NCBI RefSeq assembly: GCF_027596085.1
Contig: NC_072469.1
Location: 21,252,781 to 21,316,780, forward strand
From: Anoplopoma fimbria
Lineage: Eukaryota > Chordata > Actinopteri > Perciformes > Anoplopomatidae
DNA: 64,000 nt
Reading direction: 5' to 3'
Made by a program: the position numbers and the translations under genes. A model generated the notes under the pieces. That model was not told the DNA's origin and searched no databases. It worked only from the letters and a program-made list of their open reading frames with translations. Position 1 is the first letter of the stretch; the number at the start of each line of letters is the position of its first letter. This document shows, in pieces, positions 1-30,017 of this stretch.

Positions 1-15594
<15,594 letters not shown>

Positions 15595-17511
15595 GGTTCC
15601 CGAGACAACAAGAAACAGGGTGGGCAGAGGGGAGGATTAATGGAGAAATGAAGGGAGGGAGAAGAGGTTCAGCCAGGCCACTCACTTACACCCGTGCAGC
15701 TCTCGCAGCCGTGGTTTACTATGGAGAGACAGAAGGAGAAAAACACATGGAGACATTACAACAAGGAAAACAGAGAAATAATGTTGGGGATTTTAAAGAA
15801 AGCAGAAAAGCAAACTGCATTTTATTCTCAGAGAGACAGTCAGTGAAAAGCCTAGAATCCCTCTAGGAACATTTAAGAATATTTACTTCTGAGAGATTGT
15901 GTTCATCTGCTCACAAATCATACTGAAACACAACAGTTTATCCATAAACAGAGAAGCCAAAAAATATTCTTTGGTGCTTAAGCCCTTGATGGTCCACCAA
16001 GGAAAACTTTCCCAACAGTTCCAACAAAAGTTGCGTGCTGACTGAAACCCCATCAATACCCTCCCCTGTAAACAAAATCCCTCAACATCAACTCTACTGA
16101 CCTTAACTGACAAATAAAAAAACACAATCACAGAATATGCACGCTAAGCTCTAGCAACACAGATCTCACCTCAGAGAATCCCATAAATCTCATTTTGTTT
16201 GGCCTTTTCTCATTTTATCCAAGTTCCTTTTCTTGTGTTTTTTCACTCTCTCCTTCTGTGTCAGATAACACACACTCACACATGGAAACTCTCTATCTCT
16301 ACTGGAGAGCTGTTGTTCAGCTAACTGTGTTGAGACCGCGCCATTGGTTGCCTGCGCTCAAACACCCACTGCCAATCTCCTGTGTCGGCCAATCATGGCC
16401 CACCTTCCACCTGTCACTCAAAAGTCACCCCCTGGTGAGTCAAGCGTGACTGAGGGCCTGTGGGGAGGATGGGACCACACTAGGGGGGAGGGGGTTAGGG
16501 GGCACGGGAGGTGGAGAGAAGGTTCCGCTACATTAACCCCAATGCCAGTGTCACCAATCACAGATTACCACTGAGTCATCGTAGCACTTTGCAGCCTCTT
16601 ACTCACTTATAATTGCATGGTTGGTCATAAAAAAAGTCTGTATATCTTCTGCTTAAATGCCACGGACCAGCGTCAAACGTATAATAGCACTAAGCCTGAG
16701 TTCTTACCCAACATCAGAAGCAGGTAGATATTATACAGCGTATTATGCAATCACTAAAAGAGACATCCGCTTATTTAAATAAATTTCAATCATTGATCAA
16801 TAAATCCAACATATCATTACAAGATTGATTGCCCAGGTGATACTAACAAAAATTTAAGGTCATTCAAATTAGCGGGCAATTTTTAGTAACAATAATGTAT
16901 GTGAAAGAATGGCTTGTGAGTGTGGGATGAGCCATTACGCTGTAACAAGAAGTAACATCATTGCCTGTGAAAAAGAGCCTTATGGATGGCAATCCCACTG
17001 AGTGGCACCATATTGTTCCCTTAATGGCCTGAAAACAAACAGCAGGTCTATGACACCTGAGCCTGGTCAAACCCCCAACTGAGAACATTTTAAAGGGTGA
17101 AATGCTAATTATTTTTGTCATCAATGCATCATGTTGACATGTGGCTTTAGTCCTTTCACAAATGCACAGAAAATGCATATCCCCCCAAAAAAAAACTAAT
17201 TCCGCAAACGCTTGCCAAACAGATGGCCCTACATAAGATAACACAGCTACAAATTGTCTTCTCTTACAAACGCATCAAATGAGTCAAAAGGTGCATCGTG
17301 TGTATCCGTTTTTCCACTAGTCTGATGTTGCGTGTGATAAACATGGCTTCAGACGGAGCTCTAAGAGCACTCTGCTCTGTCCTGCGTTTCAGACGAGCAG
17401 TGTCCGGGCCAGCCAGCCCAGTCATCGTGACAGCCCTGTGCAAACATTGGCGCCGTTTGGACAAACACCCCTCCAGCACAGGGTGGCAGAGTGCACAGAA
17501 CCTCACAGTGA

Positions 17512-17625
<114 letters not shown>

Positions 17626-20600
17626 AACTACTGTACAAACACATGGTGACATGCAGAAACTCAGAAGACACTCACGCACAAGGCTCTTTCCCACAAAAAC
17701 ACATTTGCCTGCTGTGAGGGTCCAAGTCCTCCTACATAGATGTGAAAGCTTCCCAGAAACAATAGATGTAGCCCAACTCTAGACAAAACTCAAGCCTCTA
17801 TTTCTGTCAAGCTTTTGAAAACCTGAAATCATCTCTCAAACCAGTCAGCCAAACTAGTGTAATGTTAGCGCCCAGCGCAAATTCAATTTTACATGCCAAT
17901 GGTTCCCAGCAATAGCCTCTTCATGGGACTCAGAGAAGTAAGACTACAGACAAGAAGGCTCATTGTGGAATCTGATACGAACCTTGTGGTGCTGATGTGG
18001 TTAGCTATAGCGATATCAATAGCTACACTGTCTGAAGCGACTGAGATGGCAGGGCAAATAAAGTGCCAGACATGACGACCAATGGGATGCGGGCCGAAAG
18101 TTACGCATGCAAAACGACACTGCTGCTGCAACTAACAAGCGCAGACCTCCCCTTGTCCTTTGGGCTACCTTCTCATCCTAACTCAATTTCATCTGATCCA
18201 CTTTCCTCACTAGGGCATCTGAAGTTCACTTATGACCATAAGGATTTCTTGCGGCTTAATGTCTGCCAAATGTACCCCTGGAACATTTGAGAACTGATCA
18301 ACCCAAAGTCACCCCTAATCAAAGGATACACAACTATTATTTATTAATGTGGCTTTCCCAGTAACCTGACTTTTACATGCTAATATGACAAATGGAACTT
18401 TAAGCTGCCGCAGGAAAATGACCAGCTAAGGGACAAGACCAGTGTGCAGAGATTAGCGGCTGTTGTTTGTGGACCAGCTGTAGATTGATGACAGTTGGCT
18501 GGCTGTATTAAGACTTATGGCGCATGTAGGAAGTTTCCCTTTCACATGGAGGGAGATAAGGAAAGTGACATTACTCACAATTACAATCAATCACACTTTT
18601 TCCGTATACCTTTTTCTAAATTTTTTGCACTCCAAAAAAGTTTTTGCTATAAATCAAGGAAGAAAAATAAACTGCATAAAGCGCTATCAATGGTAAGTTT
18701 TCAATATATTCCATTAATAAGTCTACTTCTGCTACCGACATGAAAGTCTAGAGTACATAAATCACCCATATTGGACAGTTTAAAAACTCATTAATGGTTA
18801 TGCATAAGATTAACTGTATTAGATCAGTGTGTTCAAACACAGTCACTTGTTAGTGTTTTGTACACAAGCTTATATAAGTGTTATCCTGAGTTCGTGCCTA
18901 AAGGGACACTTAGGGATGAAAGGCAGCAGGGCATCTAGCTCTAAACATTGCTGGATGTATTCAAGCCAAAGAGGCAGCTCAAATACTGTAAATACAAGCA
19001 ACAATATGAGTAAATATGATTAAATCTGAAAGTTATTATGTAGCTGGCTTCTGAACCTCTCCTCTGTTAGTGCCACTGCTTCTTACTTGCCTCCAACATC
19101 TCAGTTTAAATGCATGTTGCCAATTTATTGAACCCCTTGAGAACCTTCTTTGAGGATTGAGTTTCATGTCATTTTCAAAAACCCTTCATTTTGAATGAGT
19201 CATTTATTTATGTCATCTAATGTGATATAAGTAGAACAGGCTTCTTCTTTACATCTGTAGAACAGACAACAGGTCTTTATTCCTGGACGGAGTCAGAGGA
19301 CTAGGGAGCACATTGTTTCTCCTTCCTCATTGTTTTGGAGGATTAGCGCTAATGACCCTTTAAATGAGCCTTTACTGTACTATGGTTAAGCCGGGGGAGG
19401 AATATTGGGAAGGGATGGGAGGAACGTAAAATGCCCAGGGGTTCAAAGGACTGGAACAAAAAGGCCACTATGGAGTTCTCAGACAAACAGCTGCCAGATA
19501 CATAAAAGATGTGCAATTTTCAGATTAATGGCCATCAACACTAGGGACTTTGAGCACACCTCAACACCCTACCAATCTCTACGTTCATGACAGAAAAGTT
19601 TTTTTTTCCCTACTCTGCTTGCAGAAAACATCTCTTTCACTTACTCTCCTTTGGCACAGGCAGCATTGCTCACTGATTTGGTATGGCTGCACGGACAGCT
19701 GTGCTTTGTGCACCGAGTAAAGCTGAACATAATAGAGTTGCTGCTTGTGTAACCATCCAGGGCAGTACTATTTGGCTGGTTGGCAGTCGTGCCCTCCAGT
19801 TAGGGCCTCAAACCGCACACCCTGCTGCACCCTGACCCTCCTCTGACCCAAGTGGTAATATGGCTTTGATGGTGGCTTGTTTAACCTAACCTCAGCAACC
19901 TGAGGCTACCCACACACAGGGGTTAAGAGGGGAAACTCTGAGGGAAGAGAAAGTTGACTGGAGGGGGCTCGGTGCAGAGGTATGAAGGTAACAAAAGTCT
20001 TGTAAAAGCCTGGTTGTGATTGGCCTGCATTTTCTTTTCAGCAGTGGCAAACAGGCTGCATCTGGCTTAGGTTCTGTTCAGTGAGCAGTGGCAGTCTATG
20101 TATTTATCAGCTGTCACTGAGAAACAGCAGACGCACTGAGAAGACACATAAGGGAATTCTTCTGGAAGAAAACACACTGATTGACAGCAATGAATCCATG
20201 TATCTCTTAAAGCAGTGTATTTGTCAACTAATGTGTGTCTGCCCTCTGACTTTAAGTCGTATTAAAGTTAACATGCAGAGGTGAAACAAGATGCAAGTCA
20301 AAGCCAAACCAGATGCCCCGCCCCACTAAAGTAAATCAGTCATTCATAAAAGGGCCTAACTACGAAGGACAATGGCCATTTCAAAGCACCTCAAATCCCC
20401 TCTTATTCCTGTCCATTCTCTCTCCAGCTCCCGCTCTATTTGCCCAGTCCATCTCTAAGGCAGCCAAGTCACAGAGGAACAATGACAAAGAGAGGGGAAT
20501 TAAAGTCTGACGGCATAGTTTGAATTCTGTAGCCTGTACTCAAACTGTGACTCCATGACTAGCAATGATGGCAAAGGCCTTTCTTTACACAGTTACGACT

Positions 20601-21826
20601 TTGAACAGGAACTCCAATCAAACGTCTGCCATGACAGAACTGTATAAAGTGGGAAATAGAAATTACAGAGAGTAGAGAGAAATCATACATAAAATAAAGC
20701 AGTAGAGATAGAAATGGACAATATTAGACTCCTGATTTTTGCTTCAGACCAGTGACATTTTGGAGTGCTGGCTGATTGCTCCCTCTCCATTTCAGAGGGG
20801 AAAAAATAATTATTGCGAGGCCTTAGATTAAGGTTTGTCCAAATATTTCTGTAATCCGAGGGAATTCGGCTGGTCTGCTGCCACGAGGACTGACGCGGGC
20901 CTTTTACACTGAGGAGGGCCTGTGTCGGGGCTCGCTGTGCCCGGCAAGCCAAGGCAGCACATTGTACCAACCAAGACCCGCCTGTTTGCCACACTGAGCT
21001 GACTGAAGGAGACCTCTGTGCCGGTGCACTCACTTGGCTGTGGGTATGTACTGGGAAAATGCTCAGACCTTGGTGTTTTCAGACTCTTAACTCCGCAGAT
21101 TTATTTTTTTGACCAAAAAGCCCAAATTAGTGTAGGATCTATGACAAAATTCCAGTGAGAAAACCAAGCGCAAGGCAGTGAGGAGAGATCACTGGCTCTT
21201 TGTTCCAACATGTTTATGGCTTCACAACTCTTAACCTTGACAGGCACATTCAGACTCTTTGTTACGTCCGTGTAACAGCTACAAAACGTCAGATGTTAGA
21301 GCTAGAAATGATTCGCATCTACTGGTATGCGGCGTGTTTGGGGTACAAGGCAGGCCACTTTAATGAGGAAGAATGGCCTCAATTCAGTGAAATGTGAACC
21401 TGGAGTGAGTGCGTTCACGGCTATTAGTTGAACCCCTCATGTTTCTTTCGGACCTGGTAAGAGACCCTTTGTAGTGCCAAGGCTGCCAGGCCACCCCATC
21501 AATATTATGGATGCATCTTAATGTATAATTAAACGAATCCTGGTCCAAAAGACTTCAAAGTGGGAATGGCTTGCGGGCCACCAGGTGGTCTGTCGGAAAT
21601 CATGAGGAGGTTTAGAGAACCCTAAGAGGGAAATGATTAAAATACGCACAAGGAAATGGGGAATACTGCCTGTATTTATTTATGTGTGTGCATGTGTTGT
21701 GTGTGTTCCTGCTCTGAAGGTGGTGTGTATATACATAGTGTTTATATCCTTAACTATGGACACCAAGTCTGAGGTCTGTATATCTAAGTAAAAGGCCTCA
21801 TGCTGGTAACACTGACAAATGGGCCT

Positions 21827-21910
21827 CAGGGTGCTTTCACACCTGTGGGTCGGTTCGTTTGGTCCGGACCGAGGAAAAAAGAAAATGTTCCCGTTTTTTT
21901 CTGGTCTGTT
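21827..21910. mobile_element. hAT-like non-autonomous element fragment
   Basis: It begins CAGGGTGCTTTCACACCTG and continues with GTTCGTTTGGTCCGGACC. Both resemble the ends of non-autonomous hAT-type elements that are common in fish genomes (recognition from memory). I cannot find a matching inverted end nearby, so this looks like a truncated copy and its 3' limit is a guess. Confidence 0.4.
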
Positions 21911-24009
21911 ACCACTGATATTGCCTTTTTATAAACAAACCAAGAGCAGTAAACATGAAGTTATACAGACTGAGAGGAAACTCAAAGGTAAATGCATAAT
22001 CAGGACCCAAATCAAATTCTGGTGACTGACAGAAGTTTATAAAGCACTTTAATGTTGCTGGTTTGTAATTTTATTCTCTTTGGCGTCACAAAGCCCAAAC
22101 GAAAAAATAAGTTGGATACAAGCACAGCAGTTTTAACAGCTTCTGACCTTTTTAATCAGGGAAATTACCATGCTGGCATTCATACATGTTGATTTGCATA
22201 AAAAGGTTATAGCCTCAAATATTGGATCGCTTCTCGAACAGACCTCACAAACAGCAGATTGATTTCAGAAGTTAACTCAATTTCAAATTTGAAACAGCAG
22301 GTTTACTATTCAAGAGGGTGAGGAAATAGGTGAGAGAAAAAGAGAGTGAAGGATTAGGGAGAGATTGAACAAAGGGAAACCACTCTGATTGTGATTCCAT
22401 GTTTTCATATCACACTATAAATCAGAGGATCAGCAGCCACAGTTATACGATATGAGTCTCAAGCAAGCGCTTTCTTGTAAAATCTATTCTAAGCCATGAA
22501 TGGAAACCATTAGCGATAGACGACCTCAGATGAATAAATTACAGCGCATTTATATTCCTCCAGCCACTTTCTTGTCAAAACCCACGCTCCCATCAGAAAC
22601 ACTCTATCAAGAAGCGAGCGCTGCAGAGAAAGTCGGAGCGAGAGGGAGTAGACTGTACTGCTCACTCACGGGTGGCTTTCTTGTCTCCTTGACTCGTCAA
22701 CTGTACCCCAGATAAATTATTCCTTCTACCACAAAAGAGAGCTATGGCAAATTGCTTTAATGGGTTTCCACTGAGATAATTGTCAAGAATAAAGAGATTG
22801 ACTTATTTTCCATGAAATCAGCAGCATGGTGGCAGAGAGAAAGAGGGAGAAAGAGAGAGCAAATTCAAGTATGAAGGAATTTTTTTCGGTTAAAGCTCAG
22901 CAGTTTACCAAGTTCAATAGCCCTGTAATGTTCTCTAACTACTGAGTCGAGTGTGACTTGAATATATCGAGAAAAGTGACAAGGAAAATAAGACCTGCGT
23001 TGTTGAGTGTGAATACTAATAGTACTGAAATAGTGTTTATGTCAATAGGAAGACATGGGCTTTGCTTTCTTTATGCACTGATTACTAATCAATGAATGAA
23101 AATAAAGTTATTTTTACTCATTATACAGACTGAAGAAAGTTATGTCCGTGTCAATACAATAAGAGCTGTCCTTTAGCAACAACAAAAAAGGGTGCGGTTA
23201 AAGGTAAACAGAATATACTGGGTCAAACTGAACAAGCACTGTGCTTGTGGGAAAAGTAAGAGACATCACATTTATGACATCACGACAAACTCCTGAAGAA
23301 AAAAACAAGTTCAGCAGCTGCTTTGTCTATGGAGATGATCAATGACATGTATCAAATTCAACCAATAATCACATACCCAATTATAAGTCCACTCATCATC
23401 TAGCTGCTTAGAAAAGTTAGCTACAAGTTAACAATAGCTAAAATGATGATTTACAAATAATATAAAATTATTCTCGGATGATATGCTTGCTACAAAGAGC
23501 AGACAGACCCGGTAGCCAGTGATTTCTCTTTCTATTTATTGGGCAGTAGCCAAGTGATAAGCTCAATATCACACACACAGTGCTATCTGCTGACAGGTAG
23601 AGCTAGCATATACTGATGTAAGTGAGTGATATATGAACACGCATTTAGCATTTAACAAGTACCCCTAAATATGAGAGTAAAAAAAACAAATAAATTCTAA
23701 GTGGCAATCAATAAAAAGAGAGAGCGAGAGAGAAGAGGGAGATTCCTCGGGGTGAGGTGGCAGCAGCTCAGTCAGCAAACCCCAGTTAAGTGTAGGGCTG
23801 CTGCTGGCGCATGAAACTAAACACCCCTAAAATGTGGAACATGTGTAGGCATATTCTCTGGGAACGGTAGACAAACATAGACCATGAGAACCAGCCTGCG
23901 TGACCCTGAATGCCATAAACAAACTGCTCCACGGCTGTGACACACCAACATGATACCACTCATAAAAGACGCATTCGTCTGATTGCACCTGTGCCTGTTC
24001 AGCACTCCC

Positions 24010-24012
<3 letters not shown>

Positions 24013-24099
<87 letters not shown>
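24013..24099. repeat. (TG)n microsatellite, 87 bp
   Basis: Pure TG run. Confidence 0.99.
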
Positions 24100-24102
<3 letters not shown>

Positions 24103-24725
24103 GATGTCATGTACTCTGAGTGTGTGCGAACTAGTCATTCACTAAAACAGCCAGAGTAAGAATCAGTCAGACTTGAACACAGACAGACACGTAACCTGTA
24201 ATTTGTTCACAGGGGAGCTCTCCTTTCCATTGCCTCTGGCTCAGTGTGTGGCTTTCCAAAGCATGCAGTAACGTCATTTGTAACTTAATTAACTTTATCC
24301 TGCACGGCAAAAATTCCAGATTGCAAAATATCTAAAGCACAGTATCTACTGAGCAACCAGTTTGCTTACAAAGCATAAAACAGGAGGCTTACCACTGCAA
24401 ACGCTTTCATTCCTTTACATTTGAGCTGGAAAGTTGAAGGAATGCAGTCAATGCATCATCCAAACATGTTCAAGAGATACCAGGAAAACTCAGCTGAACT
24501 TGCCGGAGGCCATTCAAGGAGAGCAAAGCGAAGATAATGCGTGTCATGCAATGCTGGACCTTGTCAGTATAAACAAAGTTGCTCAACCTTGAATACTACA
24601 ACTGTTCAAATATCCAACATTTCTGCATCCACATGGCAAAGTCGGGCTGTTGGAGTAAGGGCAAACAGGACCGGAGGCTACCAGTAGCACATGGTCAAGT
24701 CCACACATAAGAGTGTTTTTGCATG

Positions 24726-24765
24726 CACACACACACACACGCACACACGCACACACGCACACACG
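24726..24765. repeat. AC/GCAC short tandem repeat
   Basis: AC run that passes into four GCACACAC-type units, an alternating purine-pyrimidine tract. Confidence 0.9.
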
Positions 24766-27063
24766 GGCAGCCAGGAGGGGAGTGCTGGCAGAGGCTGAAT
24801 GTGTTTGCCCGCTCCAGGGGAGAAGGGGAAGAAAGGGAGCAGAAGAGCTGAAACAAACGCATGCTGGCTTCTATTAGTCGAGCTGTAGAGCGGGATGGAG
24901 GGGTGAGGAAATGTATTCATTCCTTCTGCTCCCCCACCACCCCCACCCCCATCCATTCCCATCCCTCCAACCCTCCCACCCCATTATCTCCATTCTGGAA
25001 AAGCGGCGGATGAAAGGGGACAACCCCCCAGTGGCAGCACTTCGCCCTCCAAACTTACGCCGACGCGTTCTGACGGCTGCTTAATTGTACGTGATACAGG
25101 CAGGGCCCTTTCTCTTTCAAATCTAAAACAGATTGCTTCTCCCTGGGGAAGGGGATTATTGGACAAGAGAGATGACAAAGCAGGGACAGTGCAGCCCTCT
25201 GGGGGGGCGGAGGACGGAGGGGGTAAGCTAGTGGATAGTGTGTGTGTATATGTGTGTGTGCGTACATGTTTTTCTATTTTTCTTCTTTGTACATGCCTGT
25301 GTCACAAGAAGATTACGTTTGTGTCCATGTGTTTCTAATGCGTGCACGTGTGAGTGACAACCAAGAACGTGTGCCCAAGATCCAGCCTCTGATCACAACA
25401 ACATCATCGGATCTTTCTGTCCACTTTCGAACCACCACTTTCTTCCCCCCTCTTTTTATCACATGTTCACACCTCCCTTTCTCTTATCTTGGCCTCTTCT
25501 ACTTCATCCCTCTTCCCCCTCTCTGTGTCTCTCTTGACACAGCTTTCTCTTTTCTCCATCTAAAGCCCATGCTGCATCTGTGTGCACTGACATTTGAACA
25601 AAAGCAGCTCCGGACATCACAGAAAGAGCATTGAAATCCTCTTTTCTTTCACTCGCCCGCTCAAACAGCGCATTAATGAATAAGGTCTAACGCCAATCTC
25701 AAAATCTCAAAACTACAAGGACCTGGTCAGGGGTCAGTCCTGGCTGTTGCATAGCTGAACCATCTATTGAGATCTTGTTTTTCCATACAAACCACATCTC
25801 TTTCAAACTAGTCATCAGGGCAGAGGTTTAAGACAATGAGAAAGGGAACAATGCCAGACAAAAAAAAAAAAAAGGTAAAGCATCAAATGCGCGTCTGGTT
25901 TACTGCTCTCCTGAACGTGTGCAAGCACTAGATCGAAAGTTGGAGGGTTAGGCATTCCTACCAATGATGCACTGAATGTGGTGTTTGCATGCCCTGACCT
26001 TTCCCGCCCAAATGAGAGGCTGAACAAACACTTGGGGGTGCTATTATGAGCCCTTAAATACCCTCAAATAGATCCATGCAGTGCATCTGTGTAGGCATCT
26101 CAGTATGTACATGGCATATTTCCCTGGAGATTTGTCCTCAACAGTCAAGGACACGTCTCGTGTAAAAGGCTATGTGTTAGCGCATGGAAACTCCATGGAA
26201 ATGTTTGATCAGTGAGGACAACAAAGGAACTGGGAAAGTGTCTGACTCATCTAAAGATAGCCCTTCTAGATCCCACATAAATAAAAGAAATGCCAAATGC
26301 TCACTGTTCAAATACTGGTCATTTGCAGTGATAGGACTGTGCAATCTACTCCAGCGCTACTATGCAATCAGGCCAGTATGAGGAACACTATCATTAAGCT
26401 GAAGAGATAAACAAGTGCCGGAGGAGAGGGTGGTTTAGGAAATCTTTTCTTAACATACTTGCACACAAGGGAACACACACAAAGTATAGTTATATAGCAC
26501 ATTTTTTTATGTTTTTTCTAACATTCTAGTTTTCCAATGCAAAGATGTTGAATAATTCAGTAAGTTAATTTTTAGATCGTCAGCCAGTTTAAATGATTAG
26601 GTGCTATTCGGTCATAAAGCAAATCCAGTTCTTTCTCCATTTTACTAAAAAGTCCTTTTTTACCGGCCCCTTCCTATTCTTACTGGAGAACAGAAAGTCA
26701 TCTGCAAGGCTTTCAATTTTACTGCACACCAGAGAACCTTGTAATGATAGAATTCATAAATGTGACTTCTGTCATTGAAGGGTGAGGTTATGAAATTAAA
26801 ATGCAGTGTGAGGATAGTCTGGCTCTGCAATGCTAAAATTATAGTTCTAATCTGGAGTTAATGAGAAAGAAACAATGGAAAGGTTAAATACTTCGATTCA
26901 GTACATTTATTTCAAAATAAACGCATATATATTTATTTTCCTTTTAATTTCTTACAATATTTATTCTGCCATGAATGCCTTTGAGCTTGTTCATCAGTCG
27001 GCACATATGAAGTCATGCAAGATGTCTGGGAAAGCTCTGATTCATTGTGGCTGGCATTTACAG

Positions 27064-27096
27064 GACACACACAGACACACACACACACACACACAC
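27064..27096. repeat. (AC)n, short, one AG interruption
   Basis: 33-base AC run with a single AG unit, about 110 bases from the much longer AC run that follows. Confidence 0.95.
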
Positions 27097-27201
27097 TTTT
27101 GGTCCTGTTTGTACAAATAATGAAAATCACAGATACTACCTCTTCCTCACACTCAGTCACTCACCATACCTATCAGAAAAAATGAATTACTTAACTTATT
27201 G

Positions 27202-27315
<114 letters not shown>

Positions 27316-29555
27316 ACAGTAAATTCGAGTGATGGCAGAGCCGCTACTAGAACAACGTTTGTCTTGGCAAGTGGCTACCCCCCAGAACCTAATTATTTGC
27401 AGCAGCTGCTGCTCTTGTTTGTAGCACAGTGAAGCCAAACTGTTTAAAGGATCTCCCTTCCCTTCTGAGCTGGCAGTCAGTGCTGCCTTTTAAAACGCCT
27501 CAAAGCTGCTTTGCTACGCTCTGGGTAGAGAAATCAGAAATGGAATCTAAACGCTTCCAGGTGAAACTGAAATGACGGGAAGATCTATGGATCAGTCTCG
27601 TCAATACTGAAAGATTGAAGTTAGGCTTCTTCATATTTCTCTGGCTTTTCATTCAGTAACACATATTGGCAGTGGAGATGTAATGAAATATAAGCCAGTC
27701 AGTTACATTTACCCCAATTGTGCCTGGCAGAAGTGGTCGTCTTTGAACAGGACCACAGCATCATTTAGCCATTTAGGAACACTAGTATGAGTTCTCAAGT
27801 TTTTGTGGACTGGTTGAGAAGTTAAACATATTTATTCAACACGCAATAAAAAAATAAAGAGTCCCAAGTCACTGACTTGTTCCCTAAAATAGAGGAAGTG
27901 TAATAACATTTAATTCCAACCTTACCAGAAGCAAAATAGATGATGATTTTAAGACAAGTAAAAAAAAGTTAAACTAGCATTTAGATTTTTTAACTTTCAG
28001 ATGCAATTTTTTGTGGAAGTGTAATTTCTGTCTCATTAATACAGAAAAACATATCCATGAGTCAAACTCGATATTTCTTATGAAAGTTCTATCTGTGTCT
28101 AAAACAAAAAAGACAATCAATTTACCATTCGACTTCTCTCAAAAATCTTTCATGTGTTTATTGGTCATACAGCCAAAATTTTGAACGCACGTCTCCCCAG
28201 GACTTAAAGCAACAGTCATCACAACCTATTGGTGGTTGTGTTAAATACTTCAAGTAACAAACAGGAAGTGTAGCACTAGACCGGTTCACCAAAGTAAACA
28301 CAAACTCACACAACAGCAGCTTTCACCTATACAACCTCCTCTCCTCTCAGCCCGGCTGCTGTCCACGCAGCCTTTCACAGCTGCACAATCTCCATTTGCA
28401 AACACCTAACACACACTCACACACTCTCACACACACACATAGTGCCTGAAGCTAGGTATGAATACTATCCATCATATTCCCACTACACTCGCAAGCGTCG
28501 CTTCTCACTTGACTTGAGTTAAATAGCTGTAGTGAGGTGTACATTCTGAGTCTCTGGCTCTCTGCTTCGCTCTGACAGTTTGTCCAGAAAGCTCTCTTCA
28601 GCAGCTCATCCATTAAGCGTATACTGACACGTTATGCCAGAAGTGCACTCTGAATAAGATTTATGATAAAACTTCTCAGGGCTGAAGTGAGGGAATGGTA
28701 AATGCCACACTGAGTTTTGGGAATGTCAAATGTCCTATTATCAGACCTGACAGAGTGAATAAGGAAACAATTTATCTTCACTAAAGATTTTAGGATAAAA
28801 AAATGAAATACACATATTTTAATCATCCTTGTCCATAATATAATGTATAGGGTTAGTAGTTTCCCTTCACTTTCAAACATCCTGCATTCAGAAAACTAGA
28901 CATTAACAGATGGGTGCTTATGATTGAGGGGAAAAATGACATTAATGGAATGTGCTGCCTTCTAATCCCTTGAGACGGAGGAATTTGCGACGAAGGGAAT
29001 TCCTGTCATTCAGAGGGGAAAACTATGAAGACCAGCACACAGAGCTGCTGTACAGGCAACACAGACTCACTCCACTTGTAGACTGTATGCTGCAGAAGAA
29101 ATGCACTGCCATCTGAACAAACTAACAGGCACAGACCCTGTAAAAGTAGTGGAAAATACAAAATAGACAAAAAACAGTGAAATAAAATGTTGTAAAGTAC
29201 CTGAAAGGCAGGAGAGCAGGGTGCTGGTCAAGTGAGAGCAAAGGCAAGGATTCCTCTCTTGAGTTTTTCTTCTCCTGTTTCTTCACCGGGTCTCCCCTCG
29301 CTCATAGAGGGGTTTGTGTCTTGGGTTGCAGAGTAGAGGGGACCACACAGCTCCTGGAAGACAACCTCTCTCCTCTAATCCTCTCTCCGATGTGATGACA
29401 CTCTCTAACCTCGACCATCTGTTGAAACACGTCCCAGAGCAGTCAGCACCACACTGTGTCAAGAACCCTGCTCTCCTGCCCAATCACAGACCGGCTGCTG
29501 GGTGGCTCCTTGCTGCCAGGAGGCAGGGACAAGGACACAGCTCAGCGCTTAGGGA

Positions 29556-29661
<106 letters not shown>

Positions 29662-29754
29662 CAGTCACAAACACACACACTCATAGACGCTCTACGAGAT
29701 GGAGGCAAGAAAACCCCCAGTCATCGTAACCCGAGGAGGCAGAGTAGGAGGACG

Positions 29755-29850
29755 GGACAGGGAGAGTGAGAGGAGTGGAGAGAGAGAAAGAGAGAAGGAA
29801 TGGGAGGGGAGAGAGAGAAAGAGTAGAGAGGGAGAGAGAGACCGAGCAGA
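29755..29850. repeat. purine-rich GA/GGA tract
   Basis: About 95 bases almost entirely of G and A on the plus strand, built from GAGAGA, GGAG and AAAGAG units. Confidence 0.85.
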
Positions 29851-29979
29851 GAGACGCAGTGCATGTTTAAGTGGTAAAAGTAGGGTTAGATGAGAGGAAT
29901 ATGGAGATAAACTATTCTTGTGCTTTAAGTTACCTTGCTGGACATGTAACTCAACAATTCTCACACAAAACCCATGAAT

Positions 29980-29983
<4 letters not shown>

Positions 29984-30011
<28 letters not shown>
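29984..30011. repeat. (AC)n, 28 bp
   Basis: Short pure AC run. Confidence 0.97.

Positions 30012-30017
<6 letters not shown>

Noticed and set aside
20683..21033. 116-codon minus-strand frame with a donor-like GTGAGT nearby
   Set aside because: No homology I recognise; the acceptor-donor spacing would give a tiny exon, and the GC-rich composition explains the open frame.
29692..30009. 105-codon frame rich in Ser and Leu
   Set aside because: It is the complement of a purine-rich GA tract plus an AC repeat.
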